DNA from: Isoptericola chiayiensis
GTDB lineage: Bacteria > Actinomycetota > Actinomycetes > Actinomycetales > Cellulomonadaceae
Assembly (NCBI RefSeq): GCF_013149805.1
Contig: NZ_JABEZT010000007.1
Coordinates: forward strand, 1-64,000
DNA: 64,000 bases
Reading direction: 5' to 3'
Under the pieces are notes generated by a model. It was not told the DNA's origin and ran no database searches. It saw nothing but the letters and a program-made list of their open reading frames with translations. Positions within the stretch are counted from its first letter, which is position 1. The number at the start of each line of letters is the position of its first letter. The translations under genes were made by a program, and so were the position numbers. Positions 19,764 to 28,075 of the stretch are shown here, one piece after another.

Positions 19764-20471
19764 TCAGCGCTGGCCGTAGACGTTCTGGTAGCGCTCGTAC
19801 AGGGAGTCGACGTGCTGCTGCTCGATGGGCAGCGGCTCGCCGAGCTGGCGCGAGACGTGCACGGCGCGCGCGACCTCCTCGCAGAGCACCGCGGCCTTGA
19901 CGGCGCCCTTGGCGTCGCCGCCGATGGTGAACGGGCCGTGGTTCTTCATGAGCACGGCCTTGGAGCGGGACCCGCGCAGGGTCTCGACGATGCCCCGGCC
20001 GATCGAGTCGTCGCCGATGATCGCGAACGGTCCGACGGGGATCGGTCCGCCGAACTCGTCGGCCATCATGGTCAGCACGCAGGGGATCTCCTCGCCGCGT
20101 GCGGCCCAGGCGGTCGCGTAGGTGGAGTGGGTGTGCACGACGCCGCCGACCTCGGGCATGTGGGCGTAGACGTACGCGTGGGCGGCGGTGTCGGACGAGG
20201 GCGAGCGGTCGCCCTCGACGAGGTTGCCGTCGAGGTCGCACACGACCATGGCCTCGGCGGTGATGTCGTCGTAGGAGACGCCGGAGGGCTTGATGACCAG
20301 CAGGTCCTCCCCCTGGTCGTTCCGCACCCGCTCGGAGACGTTGCCGGCGGTCCACACGACGAGCTCCCAGCGGGGCAGCTCGGCGTGCAGGTCGGCGACC
20401 TTCTGCTTGGCGGTGTCGACGGCGGTGCGCAGGTGGGCGGGCACCTCGGTCAGGGGCGCGTCGTTCGACAT
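19764..20471 (-). CDS. araD: L-ribulose-5-phosphate 4-epimerase
   Basis: 235 residues from ATG 20471, which has GGAG six bases upstream; the GTG at 20492 has no ribosome site and is less likely. Class II aldolase/epimerase fold: [10 protein letters not shown] near residue 40, KPSGVSYDD phosphate-binding loop, zinc-ligand cluster [11 protein letters not shown], and [10 protein letters not shown]. It makes D-xylulose 5-phosphate, feeding the pentose phosphate pathway. It starts 25 bases after araB. Confidence 0.97.
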   Translation of the reverse strand: MSNDAPLTEVPAHLRTAVDTAKQKVADLHAELPRWELVVWTAGNVSERVRNDQGEDLLVIKPSGVSYDDITAEAMVVCDLDGNLVEGDRSPSSDTAAHAYVYAHMPEVGGVVHTHSTYATAWAARGEEIPCVLTMMADEFGGPIPVGPFAIIGDDSIGRGIVETLRGSRSKAVLMKNHGPFTIGGDAKGAVKAAVLCEEVARAVHVSRQLGEPLPIEQQHVDSLYERYQNVYGQR

Positions 20472-20496
20472 GGGTTGCTCCGGTTTCGTCACGGGG

Positions 20497-22110
20497 TCAG
20501 AGGGCTTCGGTGGCGGCCCGCTCGACGGCGAGGCCGGCGGAGTACCGCTCGAGGTAGGCGGCGAACCCGGCGACGTCGTCCGCGTCGGGCCGGGCGACGT
20601 CGAGCGCGGCGTCGGCGAACACCTGCTCGGTCAGGTAGGCGTCGAGGGTCGGTCCGTCCTCACCGTCGACGGCGGCCGCGTAGGCGGCGAGCACGGCGAT
20701 GCCCCAGGCGCCGCCCTCGGAGGCGGTCTGCCCGACGGCGACCGGGGCGTCGACGGCGGCGGCGAGGAACCGCTGGGCGACGCCGGCGGTCCGGAACATG
20801 CCGCCGTGCGCGAGCATGGTGTCGATGGCGACGCCCTCGCCGTGCAGCACGTTCATGCCGAGCGCCAGCGTGCCGAAGGCGCCGTAGATCTGGGTGCGCA
20901 TGACGTTGGCCAGGGTGAGCCGGCTGTCCGGGGTGCGCACGATGAGGGGGCGGCCCTCCTCGAGCCCGGTGATGGGCTCGCCGGCGAGGTAGTTGTAGGC
21001 CAGGAGCCCGCCTCCGTCGGCGTCGCCGTCGAGGGCGGCGGTGAACAGGGCGCCGAAGACGTCGTCGGCCGAGCTGGGGTGGCCCAGGGCCGCGGCGAAC
21101 TGGCCGAAGACGCCGGCCCAGGCGTCGAGCTCGCTCGCACCGTTGTTGCAGTGCACCATCGCCACGAGGTCGCCGGCCGGGGTGGTGACGAGGTCGAGCT
21201 CGTGGTGGACGCTGGTCAGCGGCTTCTCGAGGACGACCATCGCGAAGATCGACGTGCCGGCACTGATGTTGCCGGTCCGCGGCGCGACGGCGTTGGTCGC
21301 GACCATGCCGGTCCCGGCGTCGCCCTCGGGCGGGCAGAGCAGGACGCCCGGTCGCAGCTCGCCGCTGGGGTCCAGCAGGGCGGCGCCGTCGGCCGTGAGA
21401 CGACCGGCGTCGGCGCCGGCGGGCAGCACCTCGGGCAGCAGCCCCTCGACGTGCAGCCCGGGACGCTTCGCGGCCGCCAGGTGCCGGAACTGCTCGAGCA
21501 TGCGCTGGTCGTAGTCGCGGGTGGCGGGGTCGATCGGGAACATGCCGGAGGCGTCCCCGACGCCGAGGACGTGCCGGCCGGTCAGCGCGCGGTGGACGTA
21601 CCCGGCGAGCGTGGTGAAGGAGGCGATCTGCGGCACGTGCGGCTCGTCGTCGAGGATCGCCTGGTACAGGTGCGCGATGGACCAGCGCAGGGGGATGTTG
21701 TACCCGAAGAGCTCCGACAGCTCGGCGGCGGCCGGTCCGGTGCTGGTGTTGCGCCACGTGCGGAACGGCACCAGCAGCTGGTCGTCCGCGTCGAACGCCA
21801 GGTAGCCGTGCATCATCGCGGAGACACCGAGCGCCGCGTAGGTCGTCGGCCGGACGCCGTAGCGCTGCTCGACGTCGGCGACGAGCGCGGCGTAGGCGCC
21901 CTGCAGCCCGCGGTGGACCGCCTCGAGCGGGTACGTCCACAGTCCGTCGGCGAGCTCGTTCTCCCAGGCGTGCGAGCCGCCGGCGAGCACCTGGTGCTCG
22001 GGTCCGATCAGGCACGCCTTGATGTTCGTCGAGCCGAGCTCGATGCCGAGCGTGGTCCGCCCGGAGGTGATGGCGTCCCGCGCCTCGGTCTCCTGGTCTG
22101 GCAGCGTCAT
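20497..22110 (-). CDS. araB: L-ribulokinase (FGGY kinase)
   Basis: 537 residues from ATG 22110. AAGGAG lies 11 bases before this ATG but directly abuts the alternative GTG at 22122, so the ATG is preferred, with some doubt. FGGY kinase: TLGIELGSTNIKACL phosphate loop at the N-terminus, GDAGTGMVATN, and the C-terminal HGGMFRTAGVAQRFLA ATP-binding segment. Phosphorylates L-ribulose. It is the first gene of araBDA, transcribed from a promoter overlapped by a LacI-type operator at 22145. Confidence 0.95.
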   Translation of the reverse strand: MTLPDQETEARDAITSGRTTLGIELGSTNIKACLIGPEHQVLAGGSHAWENELADGLWTYPLEAVHRGLQGAYAALVADVEQRYGVRPTTYAALGVSAMMHGYLAFDADDQLLVPFRTWRNTSTGPAAAELSELFGYNIPLRWSIAHLYQAILDDEPHVPQIASFTTLAGYVHRALTGRHVLGVGDASGMFPIDPATRDYDQRMLEQFRHLAAAKRPGLHVEGLLPEVLPAGADAGRLTADGAALLDPSGELRPGVLLCPPEGDAGTGMVATNAVAPRTGNISAGTSIFAMVVLEKPLTSVHHELDLVTTPAGDLVAMVHCNNGASELDAWAGVFGQFAAALGHPSSADDVFGALFTAALDGDADGGGLLAYNYLAGEPITGLEEGRPLIVRTPDSRLTLANVMRTQIYGAFGTLALGMNVLHGEGVAIDTMLAHGGMFRTAGVAQRFLAAAVDAPVAVGQTASEGGAWGIAVLAAYAAAVDGEDGPTLDAYLTEQVFADAALDVARPDADDVAGFAAYLERYSAGLAVERAATEAL

Positions 22111-22143
22111 CGCCGTGTTCACTCCTTGATGGTCGTCCTCTTG

Positions 22144-22173
22144 ATGTTAACGCTCACACGAGCTCGTTTCCAA
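22144..22173 (-). promoter_or_regulatory. araBDA promoter with LacI-type operator
   Basis: TGTTAACGCTCACA at 22145-22158 overlaps a possible -10 TAACAT (22144-22149); a -35 TTGGAA (22168-22173) is 18 bases upstream. The site lies in the short gap between the LacI gene and araB. Placing the TTA half-site over the -10 box is the same design as at 10395 and 15337. Confidence 0.78.
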
Positions 22174-22183
22174 CCGCCCGAGG

Positions 22184-23236
22184 TCAGCGCGGCGGCGCCG
22201 TCGAGGACCGCACCACGAGCTCGGGCATGATCCGCTGCGCCGCGACCGGCTCCCCGGCCAACGAGGCCACCACCATCGCCACGGCACGGGACCCGAGCTC
22301 GGCGAACGGCTGACGCACCGTGGTCAGCGGCGGCACGAAGTAGGCCGCGCCCTCGACGTCGTCGAACCCCACCACCGAGACGTCGTCGGGCACCCGCACC
22401 CCCCGCTCCCACAGCGCGCGCAGGATCCCCAGGGCGAGCTGGTCGTTGCCCGCGAGCACCGCCGTCGGCCCCTCCCCCGCCGCGACCGCCTCGGCCAGGT
22501 CACGCCCCGCCGCGTAGCCGTCCGCGGCCGACCACGAGCACAGCCGGGGCCGTGCCGGCTCGAGGCCGCGGGCCTGCAGCGCCTCGCGCCAGCCGGCCGC
22601 GCGCTCGCGCGCGTCGAACCAGCCCTGCGGACCGGCCACGTGCACGACGTCCGGGTGGCCCAGGTCGAGCAGCAGCTCCGTCGCCTGCCGAGCGCCCGAA
22701 CGCTGGTCGACGGCCAGCGACACGGTGGCCGACGGCGAGCCGTCGCCGTGGTCCGGGGAAGCGTCGTCGAGCGCCGCCACGACCACGACCGGCACCGGCG
22801 CCCGGAACGACTCCACCGCCGCCGCGACGTCGGCGTGCGGGGCGATGACCACGATCCCGTCGACGCCCTGGGCCATGAAGTGCTCCATCGCCGCGTGCAT
22901 CGCCGCCGTGTCGTAGGTGCGCAGCGTGGCCACGGACACGAAGTAGCCGCGGTCGCGCGCCGCCTCCTCGACGGCGATGAGCGTGCTGGTCGGCCCGAAC
23001 AGCGCCGAGCCCGTCGTGACCACGCCGAGGGTCGCCGACCGCGAGGTCACCAGCGCGCGGGCCGCGCTGTTGCGGCGGTACCCGAGCTCGTCGATCGCGG
23101 CCAGCACGCGCTCCCGGGTCTCCGGGCGCACGCTCGGGTGCTCGTTCAGCACCCGCGACACCGTCTGGTGGGAGACGCCCGCCACCCGGGCGACGTCGGC
23201 CATCGACGGACGGCGTGCCGGGCGGGACGCGCTCAC
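22184..23236 (-). CDS. LacI-family transcriptional regulator (regulator 2, likely arabinose regulator)
   Basis: 350 residues. Helix-turn-helix MADVARVAGVSHQTVSRVLN (about residues 12-31), hinge with YRRNSAARAL, sugar-binding core with VDQRSGARQATELLLDLGH and C-terminal VPDDVSVVGFDD and PPLTTVRQPF. The GTG at 23236 overlaps the stop of the upstream GNAT gene (GTGA), and no strong separate ribosome site is seen. It lies directly upstream of araB with the operator in between, which makes it the prime candidate for arabinose-responsive repression of the cluster. Confidence 0.93.
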   Translation of the reverse strand: MSASRPARRPSMADVARVAGVSHQTVSRVLNEHPSVRPETRERVLAAIDELGYRRNSAARALVTSRSATLGVVTTGSALFGPTSTLIAVEEAARDRGYFVSVATLRTYDTAAMHAAMEHFMAQGVDGIVVIAPHADVAAAVESFRAPVPVVVVAALDDASPDHGDGSPSATVSLAVDQRSGARQATELLLDLGHPDVVHVAGPQGWFDARERAAGWREALQARGLEPARPRLCSWSAADGYAAGRDLAEAVAAGEGPTAVLAGNDQLALGILRALWERGVRVPDDVSVVGFDDVEGAAYFVPPLTTVRQPFAELGSRAVAMVVASLAGEPVAAQRIMPELVVRSSTAPPR

Positions 23237-23811
23237 GAGCCGCTGGCGGACGGACCCGCCGGCTCCTGCCCCGACCGACGCGCGTCGACCTCGTGCAGCA
23301 CCCGGCGCAGGTAGGTGTACGTCAGCTCACCCGCGGCCTCGTCGTACTGCGCCTCGTAGCCGTGCTTGGTGTACATCGCCAGGTTCTGCCGCGAGTCCTT
23401 GCCCGTGAACGCCCAGATCTCCGAGATCTGCTCGGGCAGGAACTCCAGGATCGCGAACAGCAGCGTCGTGCCCAGCCCGCGGCCCTGCTGGTCCGGGGCG
23501 ACGGCGAGCCGCCCGAGCGTGGCGCGCTCGGCGTCGATCTCGACGCGGATGGACCCGACCAGGCGGTGCCCGTCCCACGCCCCGATCGTCACGACGTCGT
23601 CCCGGGCCATGTCCTCGCGAAGCTCCGGCAACGTCTGAGTCAGCGGCGGGATGTTCGGGTCGCCGTACACCTGCGCCTCGGAGACGAACGCCGCACGACG
23701 CAACGTCAGCAGCTCGCCGGCGTGGTCGTCGTCGACCAGCGCGATCCGGGTGGGGGCGTCGTGGGCCGCGGCGCCGGCAGTGCCGGCCGAGGTGGCGGTG
23801 CTCTCGCTCAT
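23233..23811 (-). CDS. GNAT-family N-acetyltransferase
   Basis: 192 residues from ATG 23811. The acetyl-CoA-binding motif is clear: LGRLAVAPDQQGRGLGTTLL (motif A with Q/RxxGxG/A), then FTGKDSRQNLAMYTKHGYEAQY typical of the C-terminal half. The acceptor substrate is unknown. Its stop overlaps the LacI start (GTGA), so the two are probably co-transcribed. Its start codon is only 29 bases from the divergent purU start, implying leaderless or very short leaders. Confidence 0.88.
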   Translation of the reverse strand: MSESTATSAGTAGAAAHDAPTRIALVDDDHAGELLTLRRAAFVSEAQVYGDPNIPPLTQTLPELREDMARDDVVTIGAWDGHRLVGSIRVEIDAERATLGRLAVAPDQQGRGLGTTLLFAILEFLPEQISEIWAFTGKDSRQNLAMYTKHGYEAQYDEAAGELTYTYLRRVLHEVDARRSGQEPAGPSASGS

Positions 23812-23840
23812 GGCCCCATCGTGGCAGACGGTGGGCGACA

Positions 23841-24740
23841 ATGGCGGACGTGACCACCGAGCCGACGCAGCCCCCCGCACCGACGACGGACCACCGACCC
23901 ACCGAGTGGGTCCTGACGCTCTCGTGCCCCGACCGGCCGGGCATCGTCCACGCCGTGAGCGGGATGCTGGCCCAGCACGACGGCAACATCACCGAGTCGC
24001 AGCAGTTCGGCAACCCCGGCTCGGGGCTGTTCTTCATGCGCGTCCAGGTGGAGACGCACGCCGCCCGCGAGGAGCTGGCCGCGGCGATCGGCGAGGTGGC
24101 CGACCGGTTCGAGATGACGTGGACGCTCGACGTCGTCGGACGCCCGGTGCGCACGCTGATCATGGTCTCGAAGGCCGCGCACTGCCTGGTGGACCTGCTG
24201 TACCGCGAGCGCAACCAGAAGATGCCGGTCGAGATCGTCGGCGTCGTCGGCAACCACCCGGACCTGGCCGAGCTCGCCGAGTTCTACGGCAAGCCGTTCC
24301 ACCACGTCCCGGTCACCGCGGCGACCAAGTCGCAGGCGGAGGACCGGCTGCGCGAGCTGGTGGACCGCCTCGACGTGGAGCTGGTGGTGCTCGCCCGCTA
24401 CATGCAGATCCTGTCGGACGACCTGTGCCGCGACCTGGCCGGCCACGTGATCAACATCCACCACTCATTCCTGCCCTCGTTCAAGGGCGCGCGCCCGTAC
24501 GCGCAGGCGCACGAGCGGGGCGTCAAGCTCATCGGCGCCACGTCGCACTACGTCACCGGCGACCTCGACGAAGGGCCGATCATCGAGCAGGACGTCGAGC
24601 GGGTGGACCACTCCCGGGCCGTGTCGGACCTGGTGGCGCTCGGTGAGGACGTCGAGCGGCGCACCCTGGCGCGGGCGGTGCGGTGGCACGCCGAGCACCG
24701 GGTGCTGCTCGACGGCCACCGCACGGTCGTCTTCCACTGA
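23841..24740 (+). CDS. purU: Formyltetrahydrofolate deformylase
   Basis: 299 residues. N-terminal ACT domain (LSCPDRPGIVHAVSGMLAQH), then a formyltransferase-fold hydrolase domain with NQKMPVEIVGVVGNH, LARYMQILS, NIHHSFLPSFKGARPY and YVTGDLDEGPIIEQD, which hold the catalytic Asn/His/Asp set of the family. It hydrolyses 10-formyl-THF to THF and formate, balancing one-carbon pools. The first residues before TEWVLTLSCP are low complexity, so a GTG at 23850 is an alternative start. Confidence 0.97.
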   Translation: MADVTTEPTQPPAPTTDHRPTEWVLTLSCPDRPGIVHAVSGMLAQHDGNITESQQFGNPGSGLFFMRVQVETHAAREELAAAIGEVADRFEMTWTLDVVGRPVRTLIMVSKAAHCLVDLLYRERNQKMPVEIVGVVGNHPDLAELAEFYGKPFHHVPVTAATKSQAEDRLRELVDRLDVELVVLARYMQILSDDLCRDLAGHVINIHHSFLPSFKGARPYAQAHERGVKLIGATSHYVTGDLDEGPIIEQDVERVDHSRAVSDLVALGEDVERRTLARAVRWHAEHRVLLDGHRTVVFH

Positions 24741-24758
24741 CGTCGGCGGACGCCGGCC

Positions 24759-25643
24759 TCAGGCGACCGCGACCTCGACGAGCGTCTTCCACGGGTCGTC
24801 GAACCGCAGCGTGCGACCGTCGTCGCGCACCGGGACCCGGGCGTGGCGCAGCCGGTCGCGCAACGCGTCGACGTCGTCCTGCCCGGGCACGGTCAGGGCG
24901 ACCTGCCCGAGGCCGAGCGACGCCGCCCGCGGAGCTGCGCCGGCGCTGTTCCACGTGTTGACGGCCACGTGGTGGTGGTACCCGCCGGCGGCGACGAAGA
25001 GCGCGCCGGGAAGATCCGCCGTGAGCTCGAGGCCGAGGGTGTCGACGTAGAACCGGCGCGCCACCGTGAGGTCGCCGACCTGCAGGTGGACGTGGCCCAC
25101 CCGGGCCTCCTGCCCCGAGGCGCCGGCCAGCGCCGACTCGTCCAGGTGCTGCTGGAGATAGGCCTGCGGGTCGAACCAGTCCGAGCCCATCGCCACGCGA
25201 CCACCGGACCGCTGCCAGGTCTCCCGCGGACGGTCCCAGTAGAGCTCGATGCCGTTGTCCTCGGGGTCGGTGAAGTAGAACGCCCGGGAGACCCAGTGGT
25301 CGGCGTTGCCGACGAACCGGGACAGCGGGTGCCGCGCGGCGTGCGCCACGGCGGCGGCGAGCGCCTCCTCGGTGTCGAGGAGGACGGCGGTGTGGAACAG
25401 CCCGGCCTGGTGCCGGGAGGTGGGCGGGAGTCCGGGCGTGTGCCGGAGCACGACGACGGGCGTGCGCCCCCTCCCGAGGACCACCCGGCCGGGTCCCCCG
25501 GTGCCGGGCAGCTCGGTCAGCGCGAGCGCCTCGCGGTAGTAGGCGCTCATGGCGACGAGGTCGCCGACGTGGAGCGTGACGGCTCCCATGGTCGTCGACG
25601 CCGCGAGCAGGTCGTCGCGGCGGAGGTTCTGGGCCGCGGTCAC
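24759..25643 (-). CDS. VOC-superfamily protein, catechol-2,3-dioxygenase-like (CatE type)
   Basis: 294 residues from GTG 25643, which overlaps the upstream gene's stop (GTGA). Two glyoxalase/bleomycin-resistance/dioxygenase modules are seen: the first with VTLHVGDL, GLFHTAVLL and NGIELYWDRP, the second with GHVHLQVGDL and YHHHVAVNTWNS. The His/Glu positions fit the metal ligands of extradiol dioxygenase relatives. Substrate not identifiable. It is co-transcribed with a dinucleotide-binding oxidoreductase under the divergent MarR regulator, which suggests aromatic or quinone stress handling. Confidence 0.85.
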   Translation of the reverse strand: MTAAQNLRRDDLLAASTTMGAVTLHVGDLVAMSAYYREALALTELPGTGGPGRVVLGRGRTPVVVLRHTPGLPPTSRHQAGLFHTAVLLDTEEALAAAVAHAARHPLSRFVGNADHWVSRAFYFTDPEDNGIELYWDRPRETWQRSGGRVAMGSDWFDPQAYLQQHLDESALAGASGQEARVGHVHLQVGDLTVARRFYVDTLGLELTADLPGALFVAAGGYHHHVAVNTWNSAGAAPRAASLGLGQVALTVPGQDDVDALRDRLRHARVPVRDDGRTLRFDDPWKTLVEVAVA

Positions 25644-26257
25644 AGCAGGGCGAAGCCGGTGGTCCACGACGTCTTCTCGCCGGCGGCCAGCGTGAGCTGG
25701 AGGAAGCCGAGCGCCTCGAGCTCGCGGGCGCGGCGCAGCGGACCGGCGTCGACGATCCGTACGGCCGATCCGTCGAAGGCGGCGGTGAGGGAGCCCTTGG
25801 CGTCGGGGTCGTCGCCCGCGACGAGCACGGTGGTCGGCACGTCGCCCACCGTCCCGGTGGCGAGCGTGGCGGCGAAGGTGGTGTTGAACGCCTTGAGCAC
25901 CTGCGCGCCGGGGAGCCTGGCGGCGAGCTCGGTCGCGGCGGAGGAGTCGGCGGGCACCACGAGGGAGTCGAAGGTCGAGAAGTCGAGCGGGTTGGTGATG
26001 TCGACGACGGTCCGGCCCGCGAGCTGGTCGCCGTAGGTCGCGACGACGTCGTCCAGCGCGGGGTACGGCAGGGCGAGCACGACCACGTCACCGGTGAGCG
26101 GCTCGCCGAAGGCGGTGGCCTCCACGGCCGGGTCGACGGCCTGCGCCGCGGCGACGTCGCGGGTGACGACCTGGACCGGGCGTCCCGCGGCGAGGCCGAG
26201 GCGGGCGATGGCCGCGCCCATGCTGCCGGCTCCGACGACGCTGATGCTGTTGCTCAT
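25640..26257 (-). CDS. NADP/F420-type dinucleotide-binding oxidoreductase (NpdG-like)
   Basis: 205 residues from ATG 26257 (GAGAGGAA upstream). The N-terminal Rossmann fingerprint SISVVGAGSMGAAIARLGL is followed by DVVVLALPYPALDDVVATY, VVDITNPLDFS and VLKAFNTTFA, the pattern of the F420-dependent NADP reductase-like family. Whether it uses F420 cannot be told. First gene of a two-gene operon, divergent from marR. Confidence 0.87.
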   Translation of the reverse strand: MSNSISVVGAGSMGAAIARLGLAAGRPVQVVTRDVAAAQAVDPAVEATAFGEPLTGDVVVLALPYPALDDVVATYGDQLAGRTVVDITNPLDFSTFDSLVVPADSSAATELAARLPGAQVLKAFNTTFAATLATGTVGDVPTTVLVAGDDPDAKGSLTAAFDGSAVRIVDAGPLRRARELEALGFLQLTLAAGEKTSWTTGFALL

Positions 26258-26288
26258 GAGGGTTCCTCTCGGACGCGCGTCGATCACT

Positions 26289-26339
26289 TTGATTGACGCT
26301 ACAACCAACATAGGGCGGTATAGTTGTCGCGTCAACCAA
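26289..26339. promoter_or_regulatory. Divergent promoter with MarR operator pair
   Basis: Two arms, TTGATTGACGCTACAAC (26289-26305) and GTTGTCGCGTCAACCAA (26323-26339), are inverted copies with 15 of 17 matches; each contains an imperfect GTTGNCGCGNCAAC palindrome. The minus-strand promoter TTGACG (26330-26335)-17-TATGTT (26307-26312) lies wholly within them. TATAGT at 26319 is a possible -10 for marR. The layout implies that MarR represses both directions. Confidence 0.82.
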
Positions 26340-26352
26340 TGCGGGAGGGCTC

Positions 26353-26850
26353 ATGGACGACGACGCATCACCACGATGGCTCGACGACGAGCAGATGCGC
26401 AGCTGGCTACGGCTCCAGGCCGTCATCGGGCTGCTTCCCGCGCTGCTCGACCAGCAGCTGCGGCACGACGCCGACCTGACTCACTTCGAGTACCTGACCC
26501 TGGCGATGCTGTCCCAGGCCGACGACCGCTCGTTGCGCATGAGCGACCTCGCCCGCCGGACGAACGCCACGCTCCCCCGCCTGTCCCACGTCGCGCGACG
26601 CCTCGAGGACCGGGGGTTCCTCCGGCGCGGCCCCGCCCCCGACGACGGGCGGGTCACGGTCGCCACACTCACCGAGGCCGGCTGGCACAAGGTGGTCGCC
26701 AGCGCACCCGGCCACGCCCGGACCGTCCTGGAGAACGTCTACGACGACCTGGACCGCGACGACCTGCACGCCTTCACGCGCGTCCTCGACACCGTCCTGG
26801 CGCACGTCGACCCGCACGACTCCTTCGGCCTCCGGACCGGCCGTCCCTGA
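26353..26850 (+). CDS. MarR-family transcriptional regulator
   Basis: 165 residues. Winged helix: LTHFEYLTLAMLSQADDRSLRMSDLARRTN followed by LPRLSHVARRLEDRGFLRRGPAPDDGR, with the wing DDGRVTVATLTEAG. ATG follows GGGAGGG. It is divergent from the oxidoreductase/VOC operon, with paired operators between, so it most likely controls that operon and itself in response to a small phenolic or oxidant ligand. Confidence 0.94.
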   Translation: MDDDASPRWLDDEQMRSWLRLQAVIGLLPALLDQQLRHDADLTHFEYLTLAMLSQADDRSLRMSDLARRTNATLPRLSHVARRLEDRGFLRRGPAPDDGRVTVATLTEAGWHKVVASAPGHARTVLENVYDDLDRDDLHAFTRVLDTVLAHVDPHDSFGLRTGRP

Positions 26851-26861
26851 CCTGGCCGCCG

Positions 26862-26940
26862 CCCGCCGAGATCGACGGACCCGTACCGAGATCGACGGAC
26901 GGTACGTCGATCTCGGGACGGGTCCGTCGATCTCGGCGGG
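26862..26940. repeat. Long-armed intergenic hairpin 3 (35-base arms)
   Basis: Arms 26862-26896 and 26906-26940 pair over 35 bases with a single mismatch and a nine-base loop. Each arm itself holds two direct copies of CCGAGATCGAC. It fills the gap between the convergent marR and sugar-binding-protein genes, so a bidirectional terminator role is likely. It is the longest hairpin in the window. Confidence 0.85.
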
Positions 26941-26950
26941 GTGGGAGCGC

Positions 26951-28060
26951 TCAGTCGGCCGCGATCTCCGCCGCGGTCAGGTAGCCGCTGTCCACGAGCA
27001 CCTCGTCGATGTCGTCGCGCAGGACGACCTCGACGTCGATCGTGAGGGTCGGCACCACCTTGGCCCCGTTGTCGTAGGTCGTGGTGTCGTCGACCTCCGG
27101 CTGCCCGCCCTCGAGGTAGGCCAGCGCGGCGTCCACCGCGCTGTCGGCCAGCACGCGCGTGTCCTTGAAGACCGTCGACTGCTGGACGCCGTCCCGGATC
27201 AGCGCCACCGAGTCCGCCTCGGCGTCCTGGCCGGTGACGACGGGGAGCCCGTCCGCCAGCGACGGGCCCAGGCCCCACAGCTGGAGGGCCTCGATGATGC
27301 CGCGGGACATACCGTCGTACGGCGACAGCACGCCGTCCAGCTCGGAGCCGTCGTCGTAGTGGCTCTGCAGCAGCACGGCCATGCGTTCACGGGCGTTCTC
27401 CGCCAGCCACTGCTGCGTGCTGGCGGCCCCCACGTCCGTCAGCGACGACGGCACCCGCAGCGTCCCGTCGTCCAGGTACGGCTGGAGGGTGTCCATCGCC
27501 CCCTGCCAGAAGATGAAGGTGTTGTTGTCGTCCGGGGAGCCGGCGAAGAGCTCGACGTCGTACGGGCCGGTGTCGCCCGTCAGCTCCCCCTGCTCGTCCA
27601 CGACGCCGAGGCCCTGGAGCAGCGCGGTCGCCTGCGCGACCCCCACCGCGTAGTTGTCGAACGTGACGTAGTGGTCGACGTGCTCCGACTCGAGCAGCAA
27701 CCGGTCGTAGGCGATGACGGGGATGCCCGCCTCCGCCGCCGCGGCGAGCTGCTCGCCGAGCCCGGCACCGTCCACGGCCGCGACGATCAGCAGCTCCACG
27801 CCGTCGTCGATCATCTCCTGCACCTGGTCGGCCTGCCGGTACCCGCCGCCCTCGTCCCCGGCGTACCGCAGGTCGACCTCGTACCCGGCCTCCTGCAGGC
27901 CGTCCGACAACGCCGCACCGTCGGCGATCCAGCGCTCGGACGTCTCGGTGGGCATGGCCACGCCGATCGTGTCCTCGCCGCCGAGCGCCCCGCACCCGGA
28001 CAGGGTCAGCACGCCGGCCGAGGCCAGCACGGCAGCCGTTGCTGCCACGCGTCGCATCAT
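26951..28060 (-). CDS. Second monosaccharide-binding lipoprotein (ChvE/XylF-like)
   Basis: 369 residues from ATG 28060, with GAGAGG six bases upstream. Signal peptide ends in lipobox LSGC. Periplasmic_binding_4 fold with IGVAMPTETSERWIADG, ADQVQEMIDDGVELLIVAAVDG, VIAYDRLL, ELFAGSPDDNNTF and VTGQDAEADSVALI, all typical of ChvE/XylF. It parallels the protein at 33126-34283. It ends the ROK-ATPase-binding-protein group and is preceded by a small hairpin. Sugar inferred as xylose or a related aldose. Confidence 0.9.
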   Translation of the reverse strand: MMRRVAATAAVLASAGVLTLSGCGALGGEDTIGVAMPTETSERWIADGAALSDGLQEAGYEVDLRYAGDEGGGYRQADQVQEMIDDGVELLIVAAVDGAGLGEQLAAAAEAGIPVIAYDRLLLESEHVDHYVTFDNYAVGVAQATALLQGLGVVDEQGELTGDTGPYDVELFAGSPDDNNTFIFWQGAMDTLQPYLDDGTLRVPSSLTDVGAASTQQWLAENARERMAVLLQSHYDDGSELDGVLSPYDGMSRGIIEALQLWGLGPSLADGLPVVTGQDAEADSVALIRDGVQQSTVFKDTRVLADSAVDAALAYLEGGQPEVDDTTTYDNGAKVVPTLTIDVEVVLRDDIDEVLVDSGYLTAAEIAAD

Positions 28061-28075
28061 CACGTTCCTCTCGTC

